A DNA stretch of 64,000 nucleotides, taken from assembly GCF_963583255.1 (NCBI RefSeq), contig NC_084803.1, positions 12,198,478 to 12,262,477 of the forward strand, written 5' to 3'. The stretch comes from Pyrus communis. Taxonomy: Eukaryota; Streptophyta; Magnoliopsida; Rosales; Rosaceae. This document shows, piece by piece, positions 20,777-32,345 of the stretch. The notes beneath the pieces are model-generated. The model saw only the letters and a list, made by a program, of their open reading frames with translations, was not told the origin of the DNA and searched no databases. Made by a program: the position numbers and the translations under genes. Position 1 is the first letter of the stretch, and every line of letters begins with the position of its first letter.

Positions 20777-23700
20777 AATTCTACAATGTCTGAGGATATC
20801 ATTCCCTTTACTGTTGGTGTTTTTTCATTGCATGATATTTTGATAAAACTTGAGTAAGGATTTGGTGGTGTATTGGATGCTCACATTCATCAACTACGAT
20901 ATCGTCTTCAAACGGTTCAAAAAAGATCTCAATTGATCTCACAGTATCTCCAACAAATCAAAGAAATTTTTTACTCTCTCACAACTGCTGGATCTGCTGT
21001 TTCTGATCGTGATCTAATTGCAGTGACTCTTCATGGATTGCCCGATGAATTCGAGTCTTTCATTAACTCAATTATGCTTCACCTTTCATCTACCTCTCTT
21101 GAAGAACTTCATGGTTTGTTGTTTACAAAGGAGATTTATATGGCTCGTAGAAAGAAAACAATGTCGTCCACTGCCACTAAACCTTTTTGGGCTTTCTCTG
21201 TGTAATCTCAGGCACCGCTTCTTCCTACTTTTCCACATGATTTTATTGTTCAAAATCAGCCATTGCAAAATTATAACACCAATAGAAGGAATAATCACGA
21301 GAACTATAATCGTGGCAACTATCAAGGCAATAATCGAGGGAACTACAATCGTGGAAATTATCAAGGTTCTCGCTCCAATTACTAGAATCCATATGCTCAC
21401 ACTAGTTCCAAAGTTCTTTGTCAAATTTGTGGTTCCACTATTCATGAAGCAATCGATTGGTTTAATCAAATGAAGCCTGAGATATTTGGAAGAGTACCAC
21501 ATACAAAATAGGCTGCATTTTGTGCTCACTACTCCTCCAAACCTAATCCATCTTGGCTAATTGGTTATGGTGCCACATCTCACATCACTAATGACATTGC
21601 AAATATTTCAGCACCATCTCTCTATTATGGTAAAGACAAAGTATACATTGGTGATGGTAAAGGTTTGTCCATTTCTCATGTTGGTAATTCATCTTTGAAT
21701 ACTCCTCATGGTTCCTTTAAACTAAGCAATGTCTTACATGTTCCTCATATGAAACACAACTTGTTGTCTGCTTATCAATTTCTAAAAGAAAATAATTATG
21801 CATTAACTCTTGATCATGATAGATCCACTGTCAAGGATCTTATTTGCTTCTATCACATTCAAGCATCCAGTCGACAACCTACATTTCATGTAGCTTTAAT
21901 AAATGTCAAAGCTTATGTGAAAGTTTGGCACAAAAGATTGAGACATCCCTCTTCATCAATCTTTAGAGGGATATTGTCTATCAATAATGTAGCATTACAA
22001 GGAAAGTCTATTATTGATTTCTTTTGTTCTGATTGTGCTCTTGCTAAGAATGACAAACTTCCCTTTAGTATTACCAATTCTATATTAACTCACGGTTTAG
22101 AGTTGCTTCACTGTGATTTGTGGGGTGTTGCCTCTATTATTTCACCTAGTGGCTTCAAGTATTATCTGTTAATTGTTGATGGTTACAACAAGTATAGCTG
22201 GTTTTTCCCTTTAAAGGCTAAGTCTGAAGCGTTTACTACCTTTGTTGTTTCAAGTCTTATGTAGAAAATTTTCTTGGAAATGAAATCAAGACTTTGCGTT
22301 CAGATTCAAGGAATGAATTCACTTCCAATGCTTTTAAATCATTTCTCAGTACTCATGGTATTCTTCATCAGTTGAGTTGTTCATATACTCTTGAACAAAA
22401 TGAATGTGTTGAGAAAGAGCACAAACATCTTGTTGAAATTGTAAGAACCCTACTGGTTGTTTGGCTATAGTCTACAACACAAAGGTTATAGATATCTCAA
22501 CCTAAACACTAGCAGGATTTATATATCTAGACACGTAATCTTTGATGAAGATACATATCCATTTCATACATGTACACAAATATCTTCTCAAAATTCTCCT
22601 ATCAGTCCACCATTATTTGATCTGTAGTTTTCGTCGTCTAGGTCCAATGACAATTCAAGGCATTCCAATACTCCAGAATCTTCAAGTGCTATTCATGTTA
22701 GTCTTGTACTTGATTCTACATCTCCATCACATACTAGTTCTGCCATTGGTTCACATATGCCTCCTGCATTTGGTTTAGTTCACAATATTGTTGCAAGAGA
22801 CTCTTTTGCTAGTTCTCATACTCCTACTCAAATTATTACTTTTGTCAACACTCATCCTATGGTAACAAGATCAAAAGCTGGAATATACAAGCCCAAAACA
22901 TATTTAGCAACCAAACATCATCTTCCCACGGATCTTGAGTATGTTCCTAATACATACTTGTAGGCATCCAAACATGCTTATTGGAGATCTGCAATGCAAG
23001 AAAAATTTAATGCATTACAATCTACTGGTACACGGTCATTAGTCTATGCTTCTAATTCTTAAAATGTTATTGGATGTAAGTAGGTATTTCGCATTAAAAA
23101 GAAACTTGATGGCATTGTAGATAGGTACAAAGACAAACTTGTGGCAAATGGATTTCATCAATAGGCAGACATTAACTATCAAGATACATTTAGTCTTGTA
23201 GCCAAGCCAGTAACTATAAGAGTTCTTTGATATCTTGCAGTCCAATTTAATTGATTTTTAAGCCAGTTAGATATAAGCAATGCCTTTCTTCATGGTGATT
23301 TGAAAGAAGATGTTTATATGAAGCAACCTGCAGGATTTATTGATACTTCAATGCCACATCATGTTTGTAATATGAGAATGTCACTCTATGGTGTAAAACA
23401 GGCACCAAGAGCTTGGTTTGACAAGCTATTCCAAGTTCTTCACAATTTTGGGTTTGTTCAATCTTCCTCAGATGCATCTTTATTTGTTTTCAAATGACCA
23501 GCCTTGGTAATTGTGTTAGTGTATGTAGATGACATACTTGTTACAGGCCCTAATGTTTCTTATTGTCAGTTATTCACTCAAAAGCTGAGTGTCATTTTTC
23601 CAATCAAGGATATGGGGCCTCTGCACTATTTCTTGGGGTTGGAAGTTCAAAGAACATCTGAGGGTATCTTTCTTCATCAAACAAAGTATATACTTGATCT

Positions 23701-24480
23701 TCTTAAGAAGACTAATAAGGATGGGTTCTAAGCCATGTTGCACTCCTCTCAGTTCCACCAAGCTTGATCACAGTGGTCATCTTCTATCTAATCCTACTGA
23801 ATACAAGTTCATTGTTGGTGGCCTACAATATTTGACATGGACAAGGCCTGGTCTTTCTTTTGCAATGAACCAAATCTGTCAATTTATGCCTGCTTCCAAA
23901 GAATAATAGATGCAAGCTGCCAAAAGGGTTCTTCATTTTTTGAAAGGTTCTATTTCTCAAGGCATCTGGTTTTTTTTTAAAAAAAGGTAGCATTCATCTC
24001 ACTGCATACTCGGATGCAGATTGGGCATGGTGTACATTTAACCGAAGATCCACAAGTGGATGCAATGTTTTCCTAGGTCCAAACTTAATCAGCTAGAGTG
24101 CGAAGAAAGAAGCTAATGTAGCTCGATTATCCACAGAAGCAGAGTATCGATATTTGCCATACACAACTACAAAATTCACTTGGATTTGCAAAATACTTCA
24201 TGATATTGGCTTCCCTTCCAAAACTATTCCTACTTTGTGGTGTGATGATATTCTGTAATTTCCCTGGCCTCAAATCCTATGTTTCACGCAAGAACTAAAC
24301 ACATAGAAATTATTTATCAATACATCCGAGAGTTGGTTCTTGCAAATCTCATCAAAGTTTAGTTTGTCTGCAATGAAGATCAATTGGCAGATATTTACAC
24401 TAAGTCTCTTTCCAAAAACAAGTTTTGTTACTTGAAGTCTAAGCTTCCTATTGGAACTCTTGTTGATTCCAATTTTAGCT
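20777..24480 (+). pseudogene. Outer copia element, decayed gag-pol
   Basis: Fragments in order: gag (LDAHIHQLRYRLQTVQKRSQ, 20873 on), a decayed zinc-finger region near 21420, protease/pre-integrase (21538-22050), integrase start (LLHCDLWGVAS, about 22107), reverse transcriptase (SLYGVKQAPRAWFDKL at about 23380; YVDD at about 23523) and RNase H to the end (ADIYTKSLSKNKFCYLKSKL, about 24390). Many stops and frameshifts, for example TAG after 22261 and again near 22964, and a deletion in the middle of integrase near 22450. Not functional. Confidence 0.9.
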
Positions 24481-24493
24481 TGAGGGGGTGTTT

Positions 24494-24738
24494 TGAGGCA
24501 AATGCCACATCATCAAAAGTTGTCACTAGTTTTATTATAACAGTGAATTGTTAGTTGAGATCAGTTGTGGTACAATATGTAATTAGTTGTAGTTAGTTGA
24601 AGGTATTACTGTACAAAGCCAAAGGCTGTCATTCTTTCTTGTAATGACATTATTGAGTAATGAAAATATAATTTCACAATTCTGTCTCTTTCTACATTTC
24701 TCTATCTAGACTCAAGTTTTTTAATCACGAAGATAACA
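24494..24738 (+). repeat. 3' LTR of the outer copia element
   Basis: TGAGGCAAATGCCACATCAT ... GAAGATAACA, partner of 15161-15410. Confidence 0.9.
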
Positions 24739-25097
24739 CTATGTTTGAAGTACAGAAATAAACTTGGAATTTGAATAAAAATCAGAATTTATAAATTGAC
24801 ATGGGTTAATTCCCTTATTTGGATTCATAAATATAGAAATTTAGAATGTCTACATGAAAAAAAAACTTAGAATTTGGGACATCCAATTCTTAAGTTTAAA
24901 TTTTATGTAAATATGTGTTATACCCCAATTACTATGAGTGAGAGTTTAAAAATAACAAATTCTGTATTCAAATTTCATTGTTCTTTTAGGTTAACCAAAT
25001 AATAAAATTCACAACAATTAAAAAATAAAATTTCATCATTTTGATTTTTATCATTTTAAGATTTCTTAGTAATATTAAATTTCTTTGTCCAGACAGA
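24739..25097. other. AT-rich spacer, nothing recognised
   Basis: Low-complexity AT-rich DNA between the outer copia and the Nudix pseudogene. It contains a possible relic repeat (AACTTGGAATTTG / AACTTAGAATTTGGG). No gene, RNA or clear element end is seen. Confidence 0.5.
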
Positions 25098-25963
25098 TTG
25101 TATAAAATCAAAGAGTCGTACCCGCCCTCATGGCCTGATCAGTTGCGGCAGTCTTCTCGTCGACTCTTTGGTCTCACGTTTCCCCGCCAAAGCTTTTCGC
25201 GCCTTCCCCGACTTCCCCACGACTTCGCGTCCACTTCGATCCGCCCCAAAAGCTTTTAACGAAATCCTCACTTCTCGCAGCGTATCGGTCTCTGCAGCCT
25301 TCGATGTCTTCACTTGGGACGAGGTCGTCCGAATCTCCAAACCGGATGCCCTTCAGATCTCAAATGCTACTCCGACAAGATCAAAATCTGCAATCGCAGG
25401 CTGGTAAGTTTCCCATTGCATTTTCTCACCCGATTGGTCGTTTGTATCTCCAACCTCCCGCCCAAAATTATAAATTTTATTGAAATTTCTTGCAGGAATC
25501 TCAATCGGAGTTCATGCCGTTTGTGATTGAGGATCAAATTGTTGGTTACATTCATAATGAGTAAGCTTAAATTCTGTGAATTCAAATACCCAATTTATGA
25601 TCAGATGCGTTACTGAATAATGTTTTCCTGCCAGAAAGTGCAAATTCTCACGGCGGCGCCGGCTCAATGACCCTGCATTCTTCACTGCGCACGTCAGAGG
25701 ATAGGATGCGAGCAGTGGGAGATGTAATCAAAAGCTTAGGGGAAGAAGAACTGATTCCAGGTATAAGAAATGAGGTAATGATTTTGCTTGAAAAGACTGA
25801 AATGTGCTTATAATTTAGTAAATTAGAAAAAGCACACCGACGACTATAAGTTTTTACTGTTGAGTTAAGCTTTGGAATCCTTTTCATCTGGATGATCAGC
25901 TATACCCTGTGGCATCATCCTTTGGGCCACCCATATGTTTCTCTCTAGAACGTGCAGCTGCGC

Positions 25964-26404
25964 TGACACATCCTGATCCCGATATTCCCCGAACACCAGG
26001 ATAGGCATGTGCTGGCCGACATCTGAAGGTGACGCAAGCCATTTAGAATGCATGAGAACAAGACTAAATAAGAAAACATTGAATAAGAAAACATTGCGTA
26101 GAATCATGGTTACATTCATGAATTGGGGTCTTCTCTAGCTCCCTCAAGCTCTCCCTCTCTCTCACATGCGAAATTGGTATCAGAGCCACTCCCCGGCCGG
26201 AAGTGTGCCGACGAGGGCGTCGGGCTCCTAAGGAGGGTGGATTGTGAGGTCCTACATCGCCCAGGGGAGAGGAGATGATGTACCTTATATGTACATGCCC
26301 ACCTCCCTATAGTAAGATGCGTTTTGGGTGGAAACCCAAGAACAATTCCATGAAGTCGTGGCCCAAAGCGGATAATATCTTACTATGTGGATTGGGATGT
26401 GACA
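25964..26404 (+). mobile_element. 441-bp chimeric LTR-type (TRIM-like) insertion
   Basis: Perfect 5-bp target duplication TGCGC (25959-25963, 26405-26409) inside the Nudix copy; the uninterrupted parent reads GCTGCGCCTT. The left end TGACACATCC is mirrored by the right end GGGATGTGACA. The left 100 bp or so belongs to the LTR family of 8132 and 14702. It is followed by a Met-type primer site TGGTATCAGAGCC (26175), about 55 bp of internal GC-rich sequence, a purine tract (AAGGAGGGTGGAT), and a 162-bp right LTR-like part (26243-26404, TGTGAGGTCC ... GTGACA). The two end parts are not alike, so the element appears chimeric. Confidence 0.8.
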
Positions 26405-27390
26405 TGCGCCTTATTTCATAATAAAGGTTTGTTTTCACTCTTTGCGTAGCCTTTTTACCTCGGTCTAGGTTCTAAACTATGATCAATTTTTTATGAATGA
26501 CTAGCAAGCCATTTTGGCTATACTAATCTGCATATGAATGGACCTTGTTCATTGGATTGATTGGTGCTGTGCTAGCAGCGCGGATGGTTTGTTGTTAGAT
26601 TGGCTCATGGATATTCTGTAAAAAGATTTTGATAAGGAGGTTTGGAAGGTCACCAGTTCGTGTTTGTGGTGAGAGGAGGAGAGGAATATAAAAGCCTTTG
26701 AAGGGTTAAAATTTTGGCGTTGAAGGATTTAGTAATCTGGTCGATTTTAAATGGTTACATAGAAGCCGGCTGATGGTTTTTTTTTTGTTGTTTCATTTGT
26801 TTTACTTGCTACTTTCGTTTTATTTAAACTTATTTTTGTATACTTTTGAAATAGGCTTATGGGGTGCCCATGAATGGCTATGTTGAGAAGGATGGCCAGA
26901 AGTTTCTATGGATAGGGAAGAGAAGTCAACAGATATCCACTTATCCAGGGATGCTTGATCCTCTCGTTGCTGGGTGACTGGTTTGTAATGAGCTTTCTTC
27001 TCGATATGAGGAATTTAGTTTCTGTTCTTTCAATATTTAGGCTGTGAAAGGGAGGTAGCTTTTGGCAACTAGATTAACCTTCATTACACGACATGTTCTT
27101 GAAATTAGACCGCTCAGGTGCACTTTGATGTGAAATGTAGTTGGTGAAACTACGAGATTGAAAAGTTAAACTTGACCTGAGAACTTGCCAGATTTTATGG
27201 TTGTAATCTGAAGAAAAGTGGTTCCTTCACAAAAATGATAAAGCTTGGACAATCATTAAGCCTAATATATAGTTCACACCCATTTTTGGTAATTGCAGCC
27301 TCACGGGATTGCATGTGGGGAAAATGTTGTAAAGGAATGGGAAGAGGAAGCCGGCATACCCAGATCCATTTCTAGTACGTAAGTTCTCTT

Positions 27391-27395
<5 letters not shown>

Positions 27396-27444
<49 letters not shown>
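27396..27444 (+). repeat. (CT)n microsatellite
   Basis: Uninterrupted CT repeat of 49 bp in an intron of the Nudix pseudogene. The parent intron has only short interrupted CT words at about 7079-7095, so it expanded after the duplication. Confidence 0.95.
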
Positions 27445-27447
<3 letters not shown>

Positions 27448-28440
27448 CACTGATGGTGATGTTGATTTGGAAATGATCTCATGCAGAGCTGTACCAGTTG
27501 GAGCTGTTTCTTATATGGACATCGATGGGTATAGGTACAAAAGGGATGTTTTGTTTTGCTATGATTTAAAGCTTCCTGAGAGTTTTGTGCCAACGAATCA
27601 AGGTGAGACCTTTAGAGCTTAGCTTTTACAAATAGTAGTTGTAAACTATGCCTTCAGCTTTGCCATTTTTCTCATTGTTTGAATTCGGATGACAATTTTT
27701 TGCTTTTCTTCATTCAAAACCATCTGCAATTAGTTTCCAAAAAAAAAAAAAAAACCATCTGCAATTGCACCCCCTGTCGGAGAGAACTTTAACAATGCTG
27801 CTTACTAACATTTGAGATTTAACAGACGGAGAGGTAGTGAGCTTCAAGTTGATTCTGGTGATGCATGTTGCAAACATCATCATACGGGGGACTCAATTTT
27901 TTCAGGCCAAATTGCTCTGTTGTCATCATTGACTTCCTTTTTCAACACAGGTATTTTACTTTCACTACTGACATTCTAACAATATGATACGTTGAAGGAG
28001 AAATTCACACCTGGGGAATGCCACTATGGTGATATCACAAACCATTCATGCACGGCTGGGTAATTTAACTACTATGGGATGCCCTTATACAAATCTGATC
28101 TTTGCTTTTATCAATGCAGGTACATTAGCCCTGAATCCTTCGGATACCTGTATCTGCTACAAAGCTTGAGGAGCGGCGATTGTTTCTAATTGTACATTTT
28201 TCTTCTTTGGTACTGCCTAATTGTGTTTTTTAGCTCCTGTTTTTCCCCAGAATGCAGCTGTTTCTTCTTCTCTGTATTGCTCTTTCGTGAAAAAGAAATA
28301 ATTGGCTTAAAATTTGCCTCGTGTTTCTTCCTTCTTCTCCGTGTCTCTGTTTTCCTTTCCCTTTTGTCAACGGACTTGTTTATTTCTTTGCTACATTCGT
28401 TCTTGTTCTTCATAATTTCTTGAGTTGCCTGCAAAGACTG

Positions 28441-28907
28441 AAGACGGTTGCGAAATGCTAACTGCTAACTCCTGTATATCCTCACCGTAGTAAACACCAA
28501 GCACGGGAAACACCAAGCGTGGTGAACAGGACGTGAAATAAGAACAAAACGGCAAGAGCCATGTAGAGAGACTGACTACGTTGTAAGAAATCCCGTGAGC
28601 GTACATGCGATTGTTTCGTCAAGAAAATGAACAAAAAAAATGGAACTTGTTATGTGCGGCTTAGCAAAAAATGGAACACATATTAAAGCTGTTCACAATC
28701 GTTAACTTATTCACTCATTTCTTTCTTCCAAAAATTTGAAATTCACAACCACGCCTTTCGTTCTCAAGCTTCCTCCCTCCCTCCATCTATATACATATCA
28801 CAGTAAAACCTCCTTCCGCACCAAAATCCACCTTCGTTCCCACTGATTCTTTCTTCCTCACCCTCACAGTCCAATCCCCGTCTTTCCCGCCAAGTTTCGT
28901 GTCCAGC
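28441..28907. promoter_or_regulatory. Upstream region of the oxygenase-like pseudogene
   Basis: No ORF of note. CCATCTATATACATATC (28782 on) is TATA-like and lies about 115 bp before the ATG at 28908, followed by a C/T-rich leader. The promoter role is inferred. Confidence 0.35.
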
Positions 28908-31890
28908 ATGCCTCCTTCCTCCGAGCTCCAAGTAACTCTCTCTCTCTCTCTCTCTCTCTAAGTTCTGTTTGTTTGGTTGCCGAGAATTTTTGAGCAGAAG
29001 AGTTTGGATCGATTGGCGTTATTTTCTGTTTGGGTGCTCAGAAACTCAAGGTAACTCGTCGAAATCATAGCAAAACTCTATTCGAGTTGACTCTTCGGTT
29101 ATTATTCTCTTCATTTTCTAAGCAACCAAATAGAGTCTTATTTGCTTTATTCTTAGTTTTGTCTAATTGCTATGTTTTAACTCAGTCGATCATCTCGCAT
29201 GTTGAGAATTCGATTTTTCTAATTTTCGTTTTCTTATTTTGGATTGATTGATACAGGAAAAGAACAAAGATTTGCCGGTGAAGGTTGAAGAAGGATTTGG
29301 ACCAAATGGGTTAGGAATCCTATTAATCTCTCATGTATGATTACGTTACTTAATTTCAAATGTTCGTCTGTATTGTCGTTTCAATCTCTTTTGATTCGTT
29401 CTACTCCTTCTTTTCGTTTACTTAATTCTGGCATTATGCATATTTGTTTGACAATAGAATTTTCGGTTTGGGTTTTTATCTACATCTGGAGAAAGAATCT
29501 GTTAATGATTCGGTTAAAATGATGAAACACAGGCTTATCAGATGTGAAATCGAAATGTTTGTTAGCTTGCCATGAACACACCTATGTCACGTTGGCGTAC
29601 TTTGTTCTTCATGGATTGTAGATTTTGCTGTTTTGGCGACGATATTCTGCTCCATTATTCCGTTCTCATGTAGTAATCTGATAAGTATTTGCTTTCCAGA
29701 ATCATTGTAATCGGGTCCTTGAGTTGCCAATTGCAGGTTCCAGGATATTCTTCCTTGCGTCGAGAACTTTTACACCTGTCCCGTAGGTTTAACCTTCTAT
29801 ACAGGATTTCGATGTTCATTTTTACCGCAATTCAGATGATTCAGGAAGATAGTTTGATATAGCAGTGGTCATGGGAGTTTTTCTTTTCGTTTATTAGATT
29901 AGCCAATCTCCCTGAAGAGGTGAAGAAGGAACTTGAAGATCCTCATAGCAGGTAAGGCAATTTAGTCCCGTCCTTATGTTTTGATTTCTCTTAAGCTACC
30001 GGAAAACGTCAATTTGGCAGCCAGCCGCATAGATGCATGCCTTATCTTCTTCTTACCCGCCTTCTATTCATAGTTACAATTTAAGATAGATAGGTTCTTA
30101 AAACTAACTTGGTACACTTGGTGTGCTAGGTCGTCTTTGGAGAAGATGCAATAGCATGCCAAATTGGCGACACCACTGAAGTTCTGTCAAGAGGCTATCT
30201 TTGTGCAACGCCTCATTGTGTCCGGGTCCTATCTCTACTACAATATGTGTGTTTGAAACTCTTCTCTTCTTCTGATGCCCCTTCAAAACCCAAATCTCCC
30301 TTTGACACCAAGTTTTCCTTTGCATATGCCCGATAACAGTCACTGTTTCGATTCACTGGTTGTTTGTCAGGCACCCAAGGGAGCGGAGGCTTCTGGCTTT
30401 GATCGTTCGACATTTGCATTATTCATGCAACGGGACTGGTTTGTACGTTGATTGTCACCATTTGATATCTTAAGCATGGTTGTTTGTAGCTAATCACTGT
30501 TCGTTTTGCAGGGACGAAGAGCTTAATTTTCCAGAGGAGCTAGATTCATATTCATAAACAGGTAATGTACTCTTAATCCCAAATTAACCATGTCAGAAGC
30601 ATTGTTTTAAAAATCTCCGCCTACCGTTGCCTAGGCCCCGTCTCACGTGTGTTTTTAATTATATTTAGACACTTATTTATATAATATAATAAATTTACCA
30701 AAATTCGCTTAGTCTGCCTAGGCGCTAGACCCCAACCCGCCGCTCGACTAGTGCCTAGTGCAGTGGTGGTGGATCAAGGATTTTAACCTCGGGGGGTTCC
30801 ATTAATAAAGGTCAAAAAATTTATAGACAAAAATGACATTGAAAAGTTAAATATATTGCGTTTCATTCAAAAATCATACGCAAAACAACATTACAAACTA
30901 TAAAATCCTAATTCAAGTGTCTACGACGAGGTTTCATAGTTTGAAAATGTTTCATGATAGCTTCATTACCAATACATGAAAAAACATATTTCTCAATGTA
31001 AACAACTAAGTTGTCATACTCATTTTGTCTTGAGCTCAAACTACCCAAACAAGTAGATGGTGCTATTAGCTTTAGCTTGATTTTTTTTTTCATATTTCTT
31101 ATTTCTAAACTACACATTTAACAAAAAACACAAAACATATACCAATTAACCAATAAACAAATATTCCATCTAAATTTCAATGATAAAATGAGTATACAAA
31201 CATAAAACATATCAACAATCATATCAATAATAGACTAAAAATCTCCACCAATATCTAGTATAATTTAATTGAGACTAGATTAGAATACCAAAAAACAGTT
31301 GCTGGTGGCATGGAGATTTGAAACAAGTGGAAGTATGATATTGGAGTAATGTAATTATAATATGGGATTGGGTGGGATTAGAAATTTAGGGTTTTGGGTG
31401 AATATAAGAAAGATGGGGCAAAACAATATGGAGTCATGAACAAACGACAGCTTTTGTCTCGGTTTTTTTTTTTTTTTTTTTTTGAAAAAAAGAAAATTAA
31501 AACAATTGACCAAAACACTGCCGTTTTGGACCAATTGTTAAAAATGGTCCTTGTTTTCTTTCTTCTCCTCTGCAACTTGCATAGCAGCACATACCTTGTG
31601 TTCGAGTACGAGGGGTCCCCTGAAAAATTTCTAGCAGCGATTTAGGGTTGCTGAGAGGTCCTGGGACCTCCCAGGTCCCTCTGTAGATCCGCCACTAGCC
31701 TAACGTCTTTTAGAATCTTGACACAAATCAAAATGTTTAAGGCTTGCATTCCTCTGCTCTACTTCTTTCATTTTTAATTCGAGTCTCAAGTTTCAGTTGA
31801 TTCCACCAAACACTGCTCTTTCCTTTGGAGAGTATTCAGAGAAGCTCCTTGACAAATATTACCACCTAAAAACAGAAATGATAAACCCCT
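28908..31890 (+). pseudogene. 2OG-Fe(II) oxygenase-like gene with internal deletion and frameshift
   Basis: Exon pieces: 28908-28931 (MPPSSELQ), 29257-29334 (KVEEGFGPNGLGILLI), 29737-29786 (VPGYSSLRRELL), 29898-29951 (LANLPEEVKKELEDPHSR), 30130-30225 (VVFGEDAIACQIGDTTEVL then CATPHCVR), 30371-30438 (FDRSTFALFMQ), 30512-30561 and 31797 on (ALSFGEYSEKLLDKYYHLKT). They match the ends of a plant 2-oxoglutarate/iron oxygenase-like family. The middle of the protein, roughly 200 residues including the His-x-Asp iron site region, has no exon: only 178 bp separate 29951 from 30130. The 30512 exon has four extra bases and stops at 30555-30557. The last intron holds a hAT-like insertion. A non-functional locus is most likely; family recognition is from memory. 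Confidence 0.75.
30761..31697 (-). mobile_element. hAT-like element with transposase C-terminal remnant
   Basis: Ends CAGTGGTGGTGGATC (30761) and, read from the right, TAGTGGCGGATC (31697). 8-bp flanks GCCTAGTG and GCCTAACG agree at 6 of 8. On the minus strand NEYDNLVVYIEKYVF then FQTMKPRR (about 30908-31020) is the C-terminal end of a TTF-type hAT transposase. A long T run lies at 31464-31483. Most of the transposase is gone. Confidence 0.7.
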
Positions 31891-31903
31891 GCATATTTGG
31901 TAG

Positions 31904-32024
31904 GGGAAGTGTTATTGGCACTTCAAAAATCTCATTCTACACTCCTTACAAGTGTATTTTTCTTTCCAAATATAGAAAGTTTGGAGTGTAGAACGAAAAT
32001 TTTAGAGTACCAATAATAATTCCC
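31904..32024. mobile_element. 121-bp hAT-type MITE
   Basis: Terminal inverted repeats GGGAAGTGTTATTGGCAC and (minus) GGGAATTATTATTGGTAC. Perfect 8-bp target duplication TTTGGTAG at 31896-31903 and 32025-32032. A related, more decayed copy lies at about 38045-38153. Confidence 0.85.
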
Positions 32025-32049
32025 TTTGGTAGATCTAATTACATGTAGT

Positions 32050-32345
32050 ACCTAAACTAAACCGATGGAAGTTTCTCCACTTGCACGATTCATTTCTTGT
32101 TGGCAGATTTGTTCTTCCATCACTTTCTTATTTAAATTGGCTTGTGAATTATCATGGTTGTTTGAGTACCAAACATTTGCATACCCTCCTTTCTTCTGCC
32201 ACTTGTTTGAGTACCAAACATAGTATTGAAATCCAATCCCACTTTCTACCCGCCATTGGCAGAGATTCTCCTGAATCATCGGAGCATATGATAACTATAA
32301 AAACTTGATCTCCTCAATTGTAGATAAAATCTCTCTAACAGAAAG
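32050..32345. other. Spacer with a short direct repeat
   Basis: The 19-base word TTGTTTGAGTACCAAACAT occurs twice (about 32158 and 32203). No gene recognised. Confidence 0.5.

Larger units (their letters stand above)
15161..24738 (+). mobile_element. Old Ty1-copia retrotransposon, interrupted by a second copia element
   Basis: Two LTRs of about 250 bp (15161-15410 and 24494-24738) begin TGAGGCAAATGCCA and end GAAGATAACA. By eye they agree at roughly 85-90%, so the insertion is old. A degenerate Met-type primer site (ATGGTATTACGCC) follows the 5' LTR and a purine tract (TTGAGGGGGTGTTT) precedes the 3' LTR. Flanks (TATAT and CTATG) show no clear target duplication. The internal gag-pol is broken by many stops and is split by the inner element at 15881-20776. 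Confidence 0.9.
25098..28438 (+). pseudogene. Decayed copy of the Nudix hydrolase gene
   Basis: Collinear with 5135-8128 including introns. Inactivating changes: one base lost after the start codon (ATGGCCTGA, stop at 25136-25138); a deletion of about 50 bp that removes the intron 2 acceptor and the start of exon 3 (near 25621); the 441-bp insertion at 25964-26404; an in-frame TGA (26975-26977) where the parent has GGA of the Nudix box; and further changes in exons 8 and 9. A (CT)n run expanded in the intron after the Nudix exon. A 12-bp in-frame deletion is also seen in exon 1. Confidence 0.92.

Noticed and set aside
21086..21529. 147-codon minus-strand frame in the outer copia
   Set aside because: Opposite to decayed gag; Ile/Val-rich shadow of Asn/Arg codons.
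28908..29951. N-terminal exons first considered as a separate small conserved gene of another family
   Set aside because: The downstream pieces (VVFGED, STFALFMQ, SFGEYSEKLL) belong to the same oxygenase-like protein, so one broken gene explains all.
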